Assembly (NCBI GenBank): GCA_023429135.1
Contig: JAEYWD010000106.1
Location: 40,652-104,651, forward strand
DNA: 64,000 nucleotides
Direction of reading: 5' to 3'
Origin: Bacteroidota bacterium
GTDB taxonomy: Bacteria; Bacteroidota; Bacteroidia; Bacteroidales; JAAUTT01
Part shown: in pieces, positions 16,779-26,093 of the stretch
Position numbering within the stretch: position 1 is the first letter of the stretch
Layout of the letters: each line of letters starts with the position of its first letter
Position numbers and translations under genes: made by a program
Notes under the pieces: model-generated
The model's input: only the letters and a program-made list of their open reading frames with translations
Database searches by the model: none
What the model was told of the DNA's origin: nothing

Positions 16779-16804
16779 AAGTCCGACTTCATGAAGTTCG
16801 ACTT
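16779..16804. repeat. 26-bp near-perfect palindrome between converging genes
   Basis: AAGTCCGACTTC followed by ATGAAGTTCGACTT is self-complementary with two mismatched pairs, centred on CTTCATGAAG. It lies between the stops of two converging genes and may act as a T-less terminator. Confidence 0.45.
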
Positions 16805-16831
16805 GTAATAACATGATTAATGGTTTGAAGA

Positions 16832-17698
16832 CTATTTATTATTTAATTCCTGAACTGTAATGTACATTGTAGGATTTCTTTTTGCCCATTGCCAGTTCCC
16901 TTCAACTCCATCCTTTACAAACAAACCTTCTCCTCTCCTTTTCATGTTGAGATTAAAATAAATCCTGGGAATAATCTTTTTGCCATCCTCAGACAAGCTC
17001 TTTTCTATTAATTTCCCATTCTTAAGCAATTCGAGAGTTAAAGCGATTTTGTCCTTAAATACAAGATTATATTTATCGAGATCAAATTCATACCAACCTG
17101 TTTGGACATTAATTGGTATTACAATATTTTCAGTCAGCAACTCATCTGTTGGAAAATCGTGTTCCAATTTCCGGATGTGCATCCTAAAGAAGCAAGTATC
17201 AAAAGAATTTACAGCTAAATTCATGTGAAGACTTAATAATCGAACGGGTTTTTTGCCTAAATAAAATTGTGTCCCTTTTTCACGACCCTTTCCTGGTTCA
17301 GCTCCAGTCCATCCGTATAAGGCTTTACGATCGAAAGTAAAAACACCAATTTTGAAAGTACGACCTGCCGGACGTATTATTATATCGGACAACTGAGTAG
17401 GAGATGGAACTAATGCTATAGTTTTTCCAAGGGTAATAAATTCCTGTAAGGAAAATGATTGAGATCTGTAAGAAATCATAGAAACGTTAATGGTTGCTTC
17501 CTTTGACAAGGAACTTAGATCAAGTTCAAATTTCCCCTCCTTATCAGTTATGCAACCCAACGGGGTTCCTATCGCACCAATACTTGCGTATTCGAGGGGA
17601 TTCCCGTTTGATGCATCTATTATTCTTCCATTAACTATTTGCCCGGAAATTGTTTGAGACAGTAATGAAAATATAATAATGCTGAAAAAAAATTTCAT
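16832..17698 (-). CDS. Secreted carboxypeptidase-regulatory-like domain protein
   Basis: 288 aa with a signal peptide (FFFSIIIFSLLSQTISGQ). Residues about 20-100 form a CarboxypepD_reg-like beta sandwich (VNGRIIDASNGNPLEYASIG, then TDKEGKFELDL), the domain that also begins SusC proteins. The remaining 180 residues are beta-rich with no motif I recognise (ALYGWTGAEPGKGREKGTQF; FPTDELLTENIVIPINVQTGWYEFDL). Proteins with this layout are common and mostly uncharacterised in Bacteroidota; they act in the periplasm or outer membrane. There is no obvious operon partner. Confidence 0.8.
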   Translation of the reverse strand: MKFFFSIIIFSLLSQTISGQIVNGRIIDASNGNPLEYASIGAIGTPLGCITDKEGKFELDLSSLSKEATINVSMISYRSQSFSLQEFITLGKTIALVPSPTQLSDIIIRPAGRTFKIGVFTFDRKALYGWTGAEPGKGREKGTQFYLGKKPVRLLSLHMNLAVNSFDTCFFRMHIRKLEHDFPTDELLTENIVIPINVQTGWYEFDLDKYNLVFKDKIALTLELLKNGKLIEKSLSEDGKKIIPRIYFNLNMKRRGEGLFVKDGVEGNWQWAKRNPTMYITVQELNNK

Positions 17699-17909
17699 GC
17701 TGTTAATAGGTTTTTGCGCATTGAATCAGGACTTCAATAGTGGTATTGCTAATACAAACATAAGCTTTAATTTCAAATTTCTAGGTTCTCCTCATCCATC
17801 CTAATGAAATTCAAACCTAATAAAAACGTTTTAACATCCGGCTTTCATTGAAAAATACCTAAATTTGAATTTACCTCATTCAAAAGCTACTAAAACTAAT
17901 AATATAATC

Positions 17910-19943
17910 ATGAAAAAGCTTAACCTTCTGCAATTGGGTTTTCTAACTTCTATCGGATTACTTTTAAACCTCCTGTCTATGGATTTACAGGCGCAAAAAG
18001 TCAACCAGCCTGTTCTTGGGTACAGAACTTCAGAAATCATGAAAGTTGAGGGGCTTCAGTTTAAAGATCTCAATAAAAACCATAAGTTAGATAAATATGA
18101 GGATTGGCGACTTCCTACGGAAGAACGTGTTAAAGATTTACTTTCGCAGATGACCCTCGAGGAAAAAGTAGGTTTTATGCTGATAAGTACTACACGACTT
18201 GCCGGCGATAACTCCTTCCAGGCTAATGCTCCCCGAACAGAAATTACAAGCGGTTTCAACGAAGAAGATCTGCTTCAAACCACAAATATGTTTACCCGTA
18301 AGCCATTACCATACCCTATTCTGACGGCTGCCGGTACAACCAAAGGAATAACCGTTAACCATTTACGACATTTTATTTTACGTGCTAACACCAGCGCAAA
18401 GGTAATGGCCGAATGGTCGAATAACCTTCAGGCCTTATCGGAAGGCACGCGTTTGGGAATACCATCCATAGTAGCTTCCAATCCTCGAAATCACATCACA
18501 GCCGATGCTTCCATTGGGTTAAGTGTAGGTACAACCGTATTCTCGAAATGGCCAGGCGAATTAGGTTTGGCTGCCATGCACGATTTGAAACTTACCCGCG
18601 AATTTGCTGAAATAGCTGCCAAAGAATGGACTGCTGTTGGGTTACGCAAAGGCTATATGTACATGGCCGACCTGGCAACCGAACCCCGCTGGCAACGAAT
18701 TGAAGGAACCTTTGGTGAAGATGCGGATCTGGCTGCCAATATGATCAGGGAGGTTGTTATGGGATTTCAGGGTACAAAATTAAGTCCGCAATCGGTAGCT
18801 CTCACCACCAAACACTTTCCCGGAGGTGGCCCTCAGGTAGAAGGCCAGGATCCTCATTTTGAGTGGGGCAAGGACCAACACTACCAGGGCGGCATGTTCG
18901 ATTACCATCTTAAACCATTTAAAGCTGCCATTGATGCCGGAACTTCAGCAATAATGCCCTATTACGCCAAACCAATTAAAACCCCTTATGAGGAAGTTGG
19001 ATTTTCGTACAATAAAGACATAATCAATGACTTATTGCGAACTAAAATGGGCTTTAAAGGTATTATCAATTCCGATACCGGTCCAATAGAAATGATGCCC
19101 TGGGGTGTTGAGAATCTTACGATTCATGAAAGATACCAGAAAGCTCTTGAAAGCGGAGTTGATATTTTCTCAGGATCGGCCGATCCAACTTTGCTGCTGG
19201 AGACAGTTAAGAAAGGGCTGGTAAGTGAAGACCGCATTAATGAATCGGTAGCACGACTCCTCCGCGAAAAATTCGAATTAGGATTATTTGAAAACCCTTA
19301 TGTGGATGTTGAAAAAGCTATTACCACAGTTGGAAATCCCGAATTTAAAAAGAAGGCGGATCTGGCTCTCAGAAAATCCATTGTTTTGCTTCGGAATGAT
19401 AATAAATTATTGCCACTTGCAAAAAAGACAAAAATATATTTTGAAACTTACCTGGATAACGGCAGAGGCAGAAGCGCCGTTAATATTATCAAACCAGAAA
19501 ATAACACATGGAACCTGGAATTTGTCTCCACAAAGGAAGAGGCCGATATAATTCTGCTTTGGTTAATGCCCAGCGGAGGAAGTTTATTTTCTTCGGCCGG
19601 GAATCCGATAGAGTTGTCGTTATCTAAAAACAGAATTGATGTAACTCATGTTAACGAGCTTATCAATGCAAAACCTGTAATTCTGGCAATTAACTATAAC
19701 AGTCCGTGGGTGATCAGCGAAATTGACAAGGGAAATACGAAAACAATACTGGCTACGTTTGGCACCACCACCGATGCATTGTTGGATGTAGTGACCGGAG
19801 CTTTTAATCCCACCGGTAAAATGCCTTTTACAACGCCTGTCTCGGATAGAGCTGTTCAGGAGGATAAATCGGATGTTCCTGGTTATATGGAGCCAAAAGG
19901 TTATGCCTTGTTCAAATTTGGAGATGGATTAAGCTACAAGTAA
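17910..19943 (+). CDS. GH3 beta-glucosidase-like enzyme (no FnIII domain)
   Basis: 677 aa from the ATG at 17910, preceded by an A/T-rich leader (AATAATATAATC); 15 upstream in-frame codons are not needed. The signal peptide ends near MDLQAQ. A short calcium-loop-like stretch (DLNKNHKLDKYEDW) precedes the GH3 barrel: MTLEEKVGFML, LATEPRWQRIEGTFGED, VALTTKHFPGGGPQ, and the nucleophile aspartate in GIINSDTGPI. The second domain starts at about residue 480 (LALRKSIVLLRNDNKLLPL). It ends directly after the (Y/F)xFGxGLSYK-type motif without the fibronectin domain of the other GH3. It probably acts on beta-linked glucose or xylose; specificity is not readable. TAAATTTG at 17860-17867 is a possible -7 element. 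Confidence 0.92.
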   Translation: MKKLNLLQLGFLTSIGLLLNLLSMDLQAQKVNQPVLGYRTSEIMKVEGLQFKDLNKNHKLDKYEDWRLPTEERVKDLLSQMTLEEKVGFMLISTTRLAGDNSFQANAPRTEITSGFNEEDLLQTTNMFTRKPLPYPILTAAGTTKGITVNHLRHFILRANTSAKVMAEWSNNLQALSEGTRLGIPSIVASNPRNHITADASIGLSVGTTVFSKWPGELGLAAMHDLKLTREFAEIAAKEWTAVGLRKGYMYMADLATEPRWQRIEGTFGEDADLAANMIREVVMGFQGTKLSPQSVALTTKHFPGGGPQVEGQDPHFEWGKDQHYQGGMFDYHLKPFKAAIDAGTSAIMPYYAKPIKTPYEEVGFSYNKDIINDLLRTKMGFKGIINSDTGPIEMMPWGVENLTIHERYQKALESGVDIFSGSADPTLLLETVKKGLVSEDRINESVARLLREKFELGLFENPYVDVEKAITTVGNPEFKKKADLALRKSIVLLRNDNKLLPLAKKTKIYFETYLDNGRGRSAVNIIKPENNTWNLEFVSTKEEADIILLWLMPSGGSLFSSAGNPIELSLSKNRIDVTHVNELINAKPVILAINYNSPWVISEIDKGNTKTILATFGTTTDALLDVVTGAFNPTGKMPFTTPVSDRAVQEDKSDVPGYMEPKGYALFKFGDGLSYK

Positions 19944-19961
19944 TTGGTGTGATAAAAAGAA

Positions 19962-19994
19962 GAGGTGAGATGCTAAAAGCTTAACATCTCCTCT
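19962..19994. terminator. Hairpin between GH3 and blaR1
   Basis: GAGATG (19967-19972) pairs with CATCTC (19985-19990), extended by GG/CT pairing around a bulged T. It lies between converging genes. The stem is modest and the T tract weak. Confidence 0.5.
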
Positions 19995-20018
19995 CTACCA
20001 TCACTTTAAAGAATTCTT

Positions 20019-21545
20019 TTATTCTTTCTCCGGCTTTTTTTCGTCAGCCGAATCAATGGTCATTTCAACCTTGTCGGTGCCAATTTTCATCTGAAACATA
20101 GTTTTCCCGTTTTCCTTCACAATCATGTGGCCGCCGTTTTCTCCAAAATTCATATCCACCTGGTCCTTACCATCATTCACATTCATTTTAAAGCCTTTTT
20201 CAGTAACGGACATATCAACTTTCCCATCCTTTTCGCCAGTTTGAAGCATAAAGACAGGATGTTCGCCTTCCAGTTCTTCCAATTTATCTTCCATATCGTT
20301 TGTTCTGGAAATTTCAGTTTCTTCAACATGGTCTTCTTTTTGAAAAGGCTCATATCTTTGAAGTGTCTGCAAACTATCCACTTTAGCCTGGTAAAAAGCA
20401 TATTTTGTCTTGCGGATCTTTTCACCATTTACATATAGCTCCCTGATGGTTCCAGTACTGTCGATCTTTGCAAACAGGTAATCGCCATTTGAAAGTTCGG
20501 TATGAACGGTTTTCCAGGCATTTTTATCAGATCTGTCGGAATTTTTGCTTACCACAAACGACATAAATAAGATTGAAGCAAAAACAAAGAGCATCACAAT
20601 AACACCTTCGCGAAAGGAAGGAGATGATGGCCGGTTGCCGAATATACTTTTAATCCGGTTATACAGGCCCGATTTGTTGTTTAAGAAAGCTACTGCCATA
20701 GAATTAGATTTAAGTTTGTATTCCTGAATTGAAGTTAAAGCTTTTGCAAGCGTAATTTTTTCGTCGCCGGTTTGGGCGGCCAATGCATCGCAGCATTCTT
20801 CGCGCTCCTGCCGGGCAATATGCGATATCCACCATGTAGCAGGGTGAAAGAAAAACAGTGACTCAATGATGAGCTGGAAAATATTGATAAGGAAATCGTT
20901 GCGCTTAATGTGAGCCAGTTCGTGCTGTAAAACTATTTTCATCTCTTCGGGCGATAAATTCCCAGCCAGCATGCGGGGAATCAGAACCACAGGTTTGAAA
21001 TGTCCTATCACCATAGGAGACGAAGCTTTGGAAGATAACAACGGATAAATGGTCCTTTTAATGAAATAATTCTCTTTGATTTGCTCCACCATATTTTTCA
21101 GCGATTCGCTCACAGGTTCAACATAATAATTCTTCAACCGCTGAATAATAATTAACGACCCGAGATTTTTCAGCAATAGTGCTGTAATTCCAATAAACCA
21201 CAGGAAAACGATGATGGGAATATAGGTTGAGTACAGGTTCAGAAATTTTTCCAGAAGGTTCTGGCTTATCTCCATCTTCGCCGCAGCAGCATATTCGGGA
21301 TGAGCAACCATTACAATCTCAATACTGCTACGAGCCTTGAAAAATGTAATGATTGCCATTACAGGCAACATAAACACCGAGAATACAGCGGCATAATATC
21401 TGGGAACGGGGCTTGATTTTCGGGTAATCAGCATGAACAGCCCTAAAAATAAAGCCAGCACTAAGGCCTGCCACATAAAGTGGATCAGCATAAAACCAAG
21501 AGAATAAACAGTTTCGGGCGAAATAAACTTGAATATTGCATCCAT
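20019..21545 (-). CDS. BlaR1/MecR1-like M56 membrane metallopeptidase
   Basis: 508 aa. Membrane segments at about 15-35, 40-55, 95-120 and 310-335 surround a cytoplasmic zinc metallopeptidase: HELAHIKRND (HExxH at about 218-222) and the downstream EREECCDALAA with the third ligand glutamate. The C-terminal part (about 340-508) is outside the membrane, acidic and lysine-rich (LEELEGEHPVF, KVDMSVTEKG), and has no penicillin-binding fold, so the signal is unlikely to be a classic beta-lactam acylation. In the family, sensing triggers cleavage of the partner repressor. It lies 18 bases downstream of blaI in one operon controlled by the twin operator at 21959-21997. Confidence 0.93.
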   Translation of the reverse strand: MDAIFKFISPETVYSLGFMLIHFMWQALVLALFLGLFMLITRKSSPVPRYYAAVFSVFMLPVMAIITFFKARSSIEIVMVAHPEYAAAAKMEISQNLLEKFLNLYSTYIPIIVFLWFIGITALLLKNLGSLIIIQRLKNYYVEPVSESLKNMVEQIKENYFIKRTIYPLLSSKASSPMVIGHFKPVVLIPRMLAGNLSPEEMKIVLQHELAHIKRNDFLINIFQLIIESLFFFHPATWWISHIARQEREECCDALAAQTGDEKITLAKALTSIQEYKLKSNSMAVAFLNNKSGLYNRIKSIFGNRPSSPSFREGVIVMLFVFASILFMSFVVSKNSDRSDKNAWKTVHTELSNGDYLFAKIDSTGTIRELYVNGEKIRKTKYAFYQAKVDSLQTLQRYEPFQKEDHVEETEISRTNDMEDKLEELEGEHPVFMLQTGEKDGKVDMSVTEKGFKMNVNDGKDQVDMNFGENGGHMIVKENGKTMFQMKIGTDKVEMTIDSADEKKPEKE

Positions 21546-21563
21546 ACAGTTTGAATTTGAGGG

Positions 21564-21953
21564 TTATTTTTTTGCTTTTAATTCCTGTTGCTTTATAAAC
21601 TCTTTGATTTGCTCCAGTTCTTTTTCCGAAGCACTATAGTTACCAAGCGCGCTCATTACCAGGTTATAGGCAGAACCATGATATACTTTATTTAGAATTT
21701 TATCGAGAAATTTCTCCTGGATATCTTTTTTCTCCACCAGAGCCCGGTAAATATGGCTTTTACCATCCGCCTCACGCTCCAGAACACCTTTTTCGTGCAT
21801 AATCTGCATGGTTTTAAGCACTGTTGTATAACCAACTTCTTTGTATCCGCTAAGCTTATCGAAAATTTCTTTCACACGGGCCTCTTTAACATCCCATAGT
21901 ATCTGAAGGATTTCGAGTTCGGCATCGGAAGGACTGTAATTGCTTTTATCCAT
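21564..21953 (-). CDS. BlaI/MecI/CopY-family repressor
   Basis: 129 aa winged-helix repressor. The start MDKSNYSPSDAELEILQILW, the recognition segment YTTVLKTMQIMHEKGVLER and the wing EADGKSHIYRALV are family signatures; the C-terminal helices (FLDKILNKVYHGSAYNLV) form the dimer interface that M56 partners cut. It binds its own promoter and is inactivated by the BlaR1-like protease encoded next. The operator pair lies five bases before its start codon. Confidence 0.95.
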   Translation of the reverse strand: MDKSNYSPSDAELEILQILWDVKEARVKEIFDKLSGYKEVGYTTVLKTMQIMHEKGVLEREADGKSHIYRALVEKKDIQEKFLDKILNKVYHGSAYNLVMSALGNYSASEKELEQIKEFIKQQELKAKK

Positions 21954-21958
21954 TTTAG

Positions 21959-21997
21959 TACGAATTATTTCGTATCAAATGTACGAATGTTTTCGTA
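21959..21997 (-). promoter_or_regulatory. Twin BlaI operator overlapping the blaI promoter
   Basis: Two 16-bp palindromes share half-sites TACGAA/TTCGTA: TACGAATTATTTCGTA (21959-21974) and TACGAATGTTTTCGTA (21982-21997), centres 23 bases apart. On the minus strand TACATTTG (21983-21976), a perfect -7 element, lies between them and shares two bases with the second. A bound repressor would cover the promoter. Confidence 0.85.
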
Positions 21998-22082
21998 ATA
22001 AAAAATTTTATTTGAATATTTTTTGAAATATTTCATTTTACTAATTAAAAATGAAATCATTAAGCCAAGTAAAAAAAACAAA

Positions 22083-22115
22083 ACAGGGATGTTCGGCATT
22101 ACCGAACATCCCTGT
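22083..22115 (-). terminator. Terminator after the GH30 gene
   Basis: A perfect 14-bp stem (ACAGGGATGTTCGG at 22083-22096 with its complement at 22102-22115) and a five-base loop, followed on the minus strand by TTTTGTTTTTTTT. Confidence 0.92.
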
Positions 22116-22136
22116 CCCTATTAAATAAATTTTACT

Positions 22137-23603
22137 TTAAAGTACCACGGTTGTAATGGAATGCGGTAAACACTCAACCGAAGCTGCTTTTCCCTGTATG
22201 CAAAGTTTGTATGGAATTGTTGTATCGGAAACATTCAGTACCACTACAGCAATTTTACCATCGGTATTTATAAAAGCTGTAGCCTGGAGATTGAAACGAT
22301 TGGTTGAAGCCACAATACGCTTTGCTCCCGGACGGATATATTTCGAGAAATGGCCAACGTAATAATAACTGTTGGTATAAATGAGTTGCCCGGTTTTAGT
22401 ATCAGCATGAACCGGGGCAAAACACAAGTTATTTACATGATTAGGTCCGCCGGTTTCATCCAGCAGCACATTCCAGTCGGTCCACAACGAAGTACCGCAG
22501 TTAAAATCGTTAACCATCGAAATTCCATAACGCTCGCCTAAATCCCAGGCGTTAACCCTGTCGAGTTTAAACGATTCAACACAACCTTCGGTAAAAGCGA
22601 GGTTAGTATTGGGAAAGGCATCTTTCACCCTCCTCAGGTTTTCGAATTGCATGCTGCCACCGGTCCAGGTTTCGTACCAGTGAAATCCTATACCCCAAAC
22701 ATACTTGGCCGCAGCGGGGTCGCTAAGAATTGTACTTGCACGCTGGTAAATAAGATCGCGGTTGTGGTCCCAGGCGATCAGCTTTTTTGAAGCCATTCCA
22801 CTTTTCACCAATGTGGGGCCGAGGTAGGTTTTAATAAAATCACGCTCTTCTTCAGCGGTGTAAATGCACGATTCCCAACGCTGGGTAGCCATAGGCTCAT
22901 TCTGAACCGAAAGTCCCCAAACAGGAATACCTTCCAACTCCAAAGCCCTGATATACTTAATATAATAGTTGGCCCACGATTGACGGTACTTAGGCAATAA
23001 CTTGCCACCCTTCAAAACATTATTATTATCTTTCATCCAGGCAGGAGGACTCCACGGGCTAACATACAAGGTTAGTTTACCTCCCGCAGCAGCAATGGCC
23101 CGCTTAATAAAAGGGATACGATACTGCTTATCATGAGCAATGTCGAACGATTTCAGCAAAGAATCATTTTCGGTAACATAATTATAGGTGCCGCTCGAAA
23201 AATCGCAACTGGCAATATTGGTTCGTCCAAGTGTATAGCCAATCCCTTTTACCGGATTGTAATAAGCCTCCATAAACTCTTTTTGCTTATCAGCAGGGAG
23301 TTTGGCATAAACCTCTGCAGATGCATCAGTAAGCGCTCCCCCGATACCAATAAGAGTTTGGAATGTTTTGGAGGGATCGATAAAAACACAAGGCTGAGTT
23401 TCGAGGGGCTGACCAAAATCTGAAAATGTGACATCATCAACCTTCGAAAGACGTAAATCAGTCCCCTGAGCAGTAACGACAACCTGAGCTTTTTCAGGCA
23501 CTTTAAATGAGGTCGGTTTAGCAGGCGACTTCTGGCATACAGCCGTGCCAGAGGCTACCATCAAGACCAGCATAACGAATAACGAATTAGAAATTTTCTT
23601 CAT
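22137..23603 (-). CDS. GH30 glycosidase (glucosylceramidase-like)
   Basis: 488 aa, exported (signal around LFVMLVLMVASGTAVCQ). GH30 (beta/alpha)8 barrel with a beta side domain: GIGGALTDASAEVYAKLP at about 90, SPWSPPAWMKDN, the acid/base glutamate in SVQNEPMA and the nucleophile in AFTEGCVES. The C-terminal region (GHFSKYIRPGAKRI to the end) is the beta domain that completes the fold. The family includes beta-1,6-glucanases, beta-glucosidases and xylanases; this sequence looks like the glucosylceramidase/1,6-glucanase branch. It has its own promoter and terminator, so it is monocistronic. Confidence 0.93.
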   Translation of the reverse strand: MKKISNSLFVMLVLMVASGTAVCQKSPAKPTSFKVPEKAQVVVTAQGTDLRLSKVDDVTFSDFGQPLETQPCVFIDPSKTFQTLIGIGGALTDASAEVYAKLPADKQKEFMEAYYNPVKGIGYTLGRTNIASCDFSSGTYNYVTENDSLLKSFDIAHDKQYRIPFIKRAIAAAGGKLTLYVSPWSPPAWMKDNNNVLKGGKLLPKYRQSWANYYIKYIRALELEGIPVWGLSVQNEPMATQRWESCIYTAEEERDFIKTYLGPTLVKSGMASKKLIAWDHNRDLIYQRASTILSDPAAAKYVWGIGFHWYETWTGGSMQFENLRRVKDAFPNTNLAFTEGCVESFKLDRVNAWDLGERYGISMVNDFNCGTSLWTDWNVLLDETGGPNHVNNLCFAPVHADTKTGQLIYTNSYYYVGHFSKYIRPGAKRIVASTNRFNLQATAFINTDGKIAVVVLNVSDTTIPYKLCIQGKAASVECLPHSITTVVL

Positions 23604-23627
23604 GAATGTAGGTGTTGTTTTTCGCGG

Positions 23628-23658
23628 TAAAGATATTCAGTTCCTGAAAATTATCAAG
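23628..23658 (-). promoter_or_regulatory. Bacteroidota-type promoter for GH30
   Basis: On the minus strand CTTG (23658-23655), then exactly 19 bases, then TATCTTTA (23635-23628), one base off TAnnTTTG. The ATG is about 25 bases downstream. Confidence 0.55.
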
Positions 23659-23677
23659 GCAAAAACTTTATCATCCT

Positions 23678-25945
23678 TTAATCCTTTTTCTTTTGAAATA
23701 ACCTCCTGATAAGGGATCGTATGGCGGGTTCGTTCTCCTCTTTATTGTCCTTTTTAACAGTATCGCGTTTCTCATCAGGTTTCTTGTCGAAAAGGCGATT
23801 GAAAAAACCTTTTACCCCAACTTCCCGAAAGGGTTCGCACTCCAGGAAAGCATAAGTTTCTTCAGGTATTGAAAAATGAGTAAGGTATTTATTTTTCAAC
23901 TGAGCATCGTTTTCCACATTTTTCAGAATGTTTGCCGCTATGGGCATAGCAAGAGCCGATCCGGAGCCGTTACGACTGTAAAAATGAACCTCAGGTGAAC
24001 TGGCTCCTACCCAGGTTCCTATTACCATATCGGGAGTATAAGCAAAGAACCAGGAGTCGGAATAATTCTGAGCTGTTCCGGTTTTACCTGCAAGCTGCGA
24101 TTGAACTCCAAACCTGCTGCGCATCCCGGCTGCAGTTCCTGAGTTGATTACCTGCTGTAACATTGCGGTTATCATATCACATTTTTCGCTATCAAAAACC
24201 CTCGTTGGCTCTAAAGACTTATGCTTATACAACACTTTCCCATTTGGATCGGTTATTTTTTTTATGATATAAAGGTCGGTCATCATCCCCTGATTTGCAA
24301 AAGCACCGTAAGCACGTACCATCTCCAGAAGCGACAAATCGAGCGTTCCAAGAGCTATGGAAGGGGCATCGTTCGTAAACCGGGGGAAATTAAGTGTTTC
24401 ACAGGCTTCGGAAAGCTTATTTTTTCCAACTCTAAAATACAAATCGACCGAAGGCAGATTCATTGAATGTGCAAGAGCATACCACATAGCCACGGTGCTA
24501 TCGGCAGTTGACGACCTGTCGTAATTCTCCGGCTCCCAGTTTTCGTATCCTTCATACTTATTTTTGGCATTTTCGAGATACAAACAGGGATCCATGCCAT
24601 CCTGGAGTGCTGTCATATATAAAAATGGTTTAAACGCCGAAGCAGCCTGCCGGTGCGATAAAACCATATCGAAAGGAAGCGTTTGAAAATTATTTCCACC
24701 AATCCATGTGATCACCTCTCCATTCTTAGGATTGGCAATAAGAACCGATGCATGGAGCATTTTATAATAATGCCATAAACTATCCAGTTTACTTACATTT
24801 TGCGTTTGCTGACCCTTCCAGTCAAATAAACGTACTTTTCGTTTCTTTGAGTCGTTTGCGTAATTGTCCGAAAGTTTCTTCTGCTTTGCCAACCACGAAG
24901 TTTTAGCCTTTCTGTTTGCCAGTTCTTTATTCAATAAACCTTGCATTACCGACAGGTGGTTCCTGATTGCCATCAATGCCATTTCCTGAATCTTCATGTT
25001 CAGGGTTGTATAAACCCTCAGACCATCTTTTTCCAGGTTGTATTCGCTGTTATTAGCATCGTTTATGGAATCAAGCAGATGTTTGGTTCTTATTTTAACC
25101 TGATGAACAAAGTATCCAGCCGGAAATCCGTTCGTTATCTCGTAATTAACTTTCAAAGGAAGATTTTTTAAGCTCTCAGCCTTCTTTTCAGAAATATAGC
25201 CTTCTTTTGCCATAAGGTTTAAAACTACATTACGACGAATTCGGGAATTCTCAGGATTCAACACCGGGTTATAATAAGTATTTGCTTTGAGCATACCTAT
25301 TAAAACAGCCGATTCTTCTATCTTTAACGACTTCGCCCCTTTACTGAAGAACCTTCGGGCAGCAGACTCAACACCGTAGACCTCTTCGCCAAAGGGTACG
25401 GAATTGAGATACAACAGAAGGAGCTCTTCCTTGCTATAGATTTTCTCCATGCGCGAAGCGATAATCACCTCTTTAATTTTATTTACCGGAAGGGTAAGAA
25501 ATCCATATCGTTTACGACCGTACAGATTTTTTACAAGCTGTTGCGTGAGAGTACTTCCTCCCCCGCTGTTATCGCGCAAAAGGATGCTTTTAACAAAAAC
25601 CCGGATATAACTGAAAGCATCATAACCTTTATGGGAGAAAAAACGACGATCTTCTGTTGCGATTAAAGCATTTTTAAGGTGTTGAGGGATATCATTCCAT
25701 TTAATATTGGTGCGATTTTCGGCGAAATACTTACCAATTATAATATTATCGGAGGAATAAACCAGAGATGCCTCTTCATTGCTGATGGCTGTCAGCTCTT
25801 TCTGATTGGGGAGTCTCCCAAAAAGTCCGGCGTAAACCAGACCGAAAAGCATACCAAACAGCAATAATGCCGATAAAAGAACAACAATCACATATTTTAA
25901 AATCCTTCTTCCCCACTTTCCGTTAGTTTTCTTTTTCTTCTTCAT
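23678..25945 (-). CDS. Class A penicillin-binding protein (PBP1A type)
   Basis: 755 aa from the ATG at 25945; a TTG nine codons earlier is in frame but weaker. A lysine-rich tail and one membrane anchor (about 15-40) precede the GT51 glycosyltransferase (EDRRFFSHKGYD, GGSTLTQQLVKNLYG) and the transpeptidase (ASAFKP with the active serine, SMN, and AGKTGTAQNYSDSW). It polymerises and cross-links peptidoglycan in the periplasm. The C-terminal tail is short and charged (KKPDEKRDTVKKDNKEEN). It is alone in its transcription unit as far as spacing shows. Confidence 0.95.
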   Translation of the reverse strand: MKKKKKTNGKWGRRILKYVIVVLLSALLLFGMLFGLVYAGLFGRLPNQKELTAISNEEASLVYSSDNIIIGKYFAENRTNIKWNDIPQHLKNALIATEDRRFFSHKGYDAFSYIRVFVKSILLRDNSGGGSTLTQQLVKNLYGRKRYGFLTLPVNKIKEVIIASRMEKIYSKEELLLLYLNSVPFGEEVYGVESAARRFFSKGAKSLKIEESAVLIGMLKANTYYNPVLNPENSRIRRNVVLNLMAKEGYISEKKAESLKNLPLKVNYEITNGFPAGYFVHQVKIRTKHLLDSINDANNSEYNLEKDGLRVYTTLNMKIQEMALMAIRNHLSVMQGLLNKELANRKAKTSWLAKQKKLSDNYANDSKKRKVRLFDWKGQQTQNVSKLDSLWHYYKMLHASVLIANPKNGEVITWIGGNNFQTLPFDMVLSHRQAASAFKPFLYMTALQDGMDPCLYLENAKNKYEGYENWEPENYDRSSTADSTVAMWYALAHSMNLPSVDLYFRVGKNKLSEACETLNFPRFTNDAPSIALGTLDLSLLEMVRAYGAFANQGMMTDLYIIKKITDPNGKVLYKHKSLEPTRVFDSEKCDMITAMLQQVINSGTAAGMRSRFGVQSQLAGKTGTAQNYSDSWFFAYTPDMVIGTWVGASSPEVHFYSRNGSGSALAMPIAANILKNVENDAQLKNKYLTHFSIPEETYAFLECEPFREVGVKGFFNRLFDKKPDEKRDTVKKDNKEENEPAIRSLIRRLFQKKKD

Positions 25946-26093
25946 TAATTGTCTATCCAAAGCATTATTCAATAACGTTTCAAGCTTTAAGTAATAACTC
26001 CTATTCAGTAGGAATATTGCAAATATGAAACAAAGAAAGGAAGAAAGAAAAGATGTTATTCAGGAAAATTCTAAGAAATAAAATTAGCTTAAG

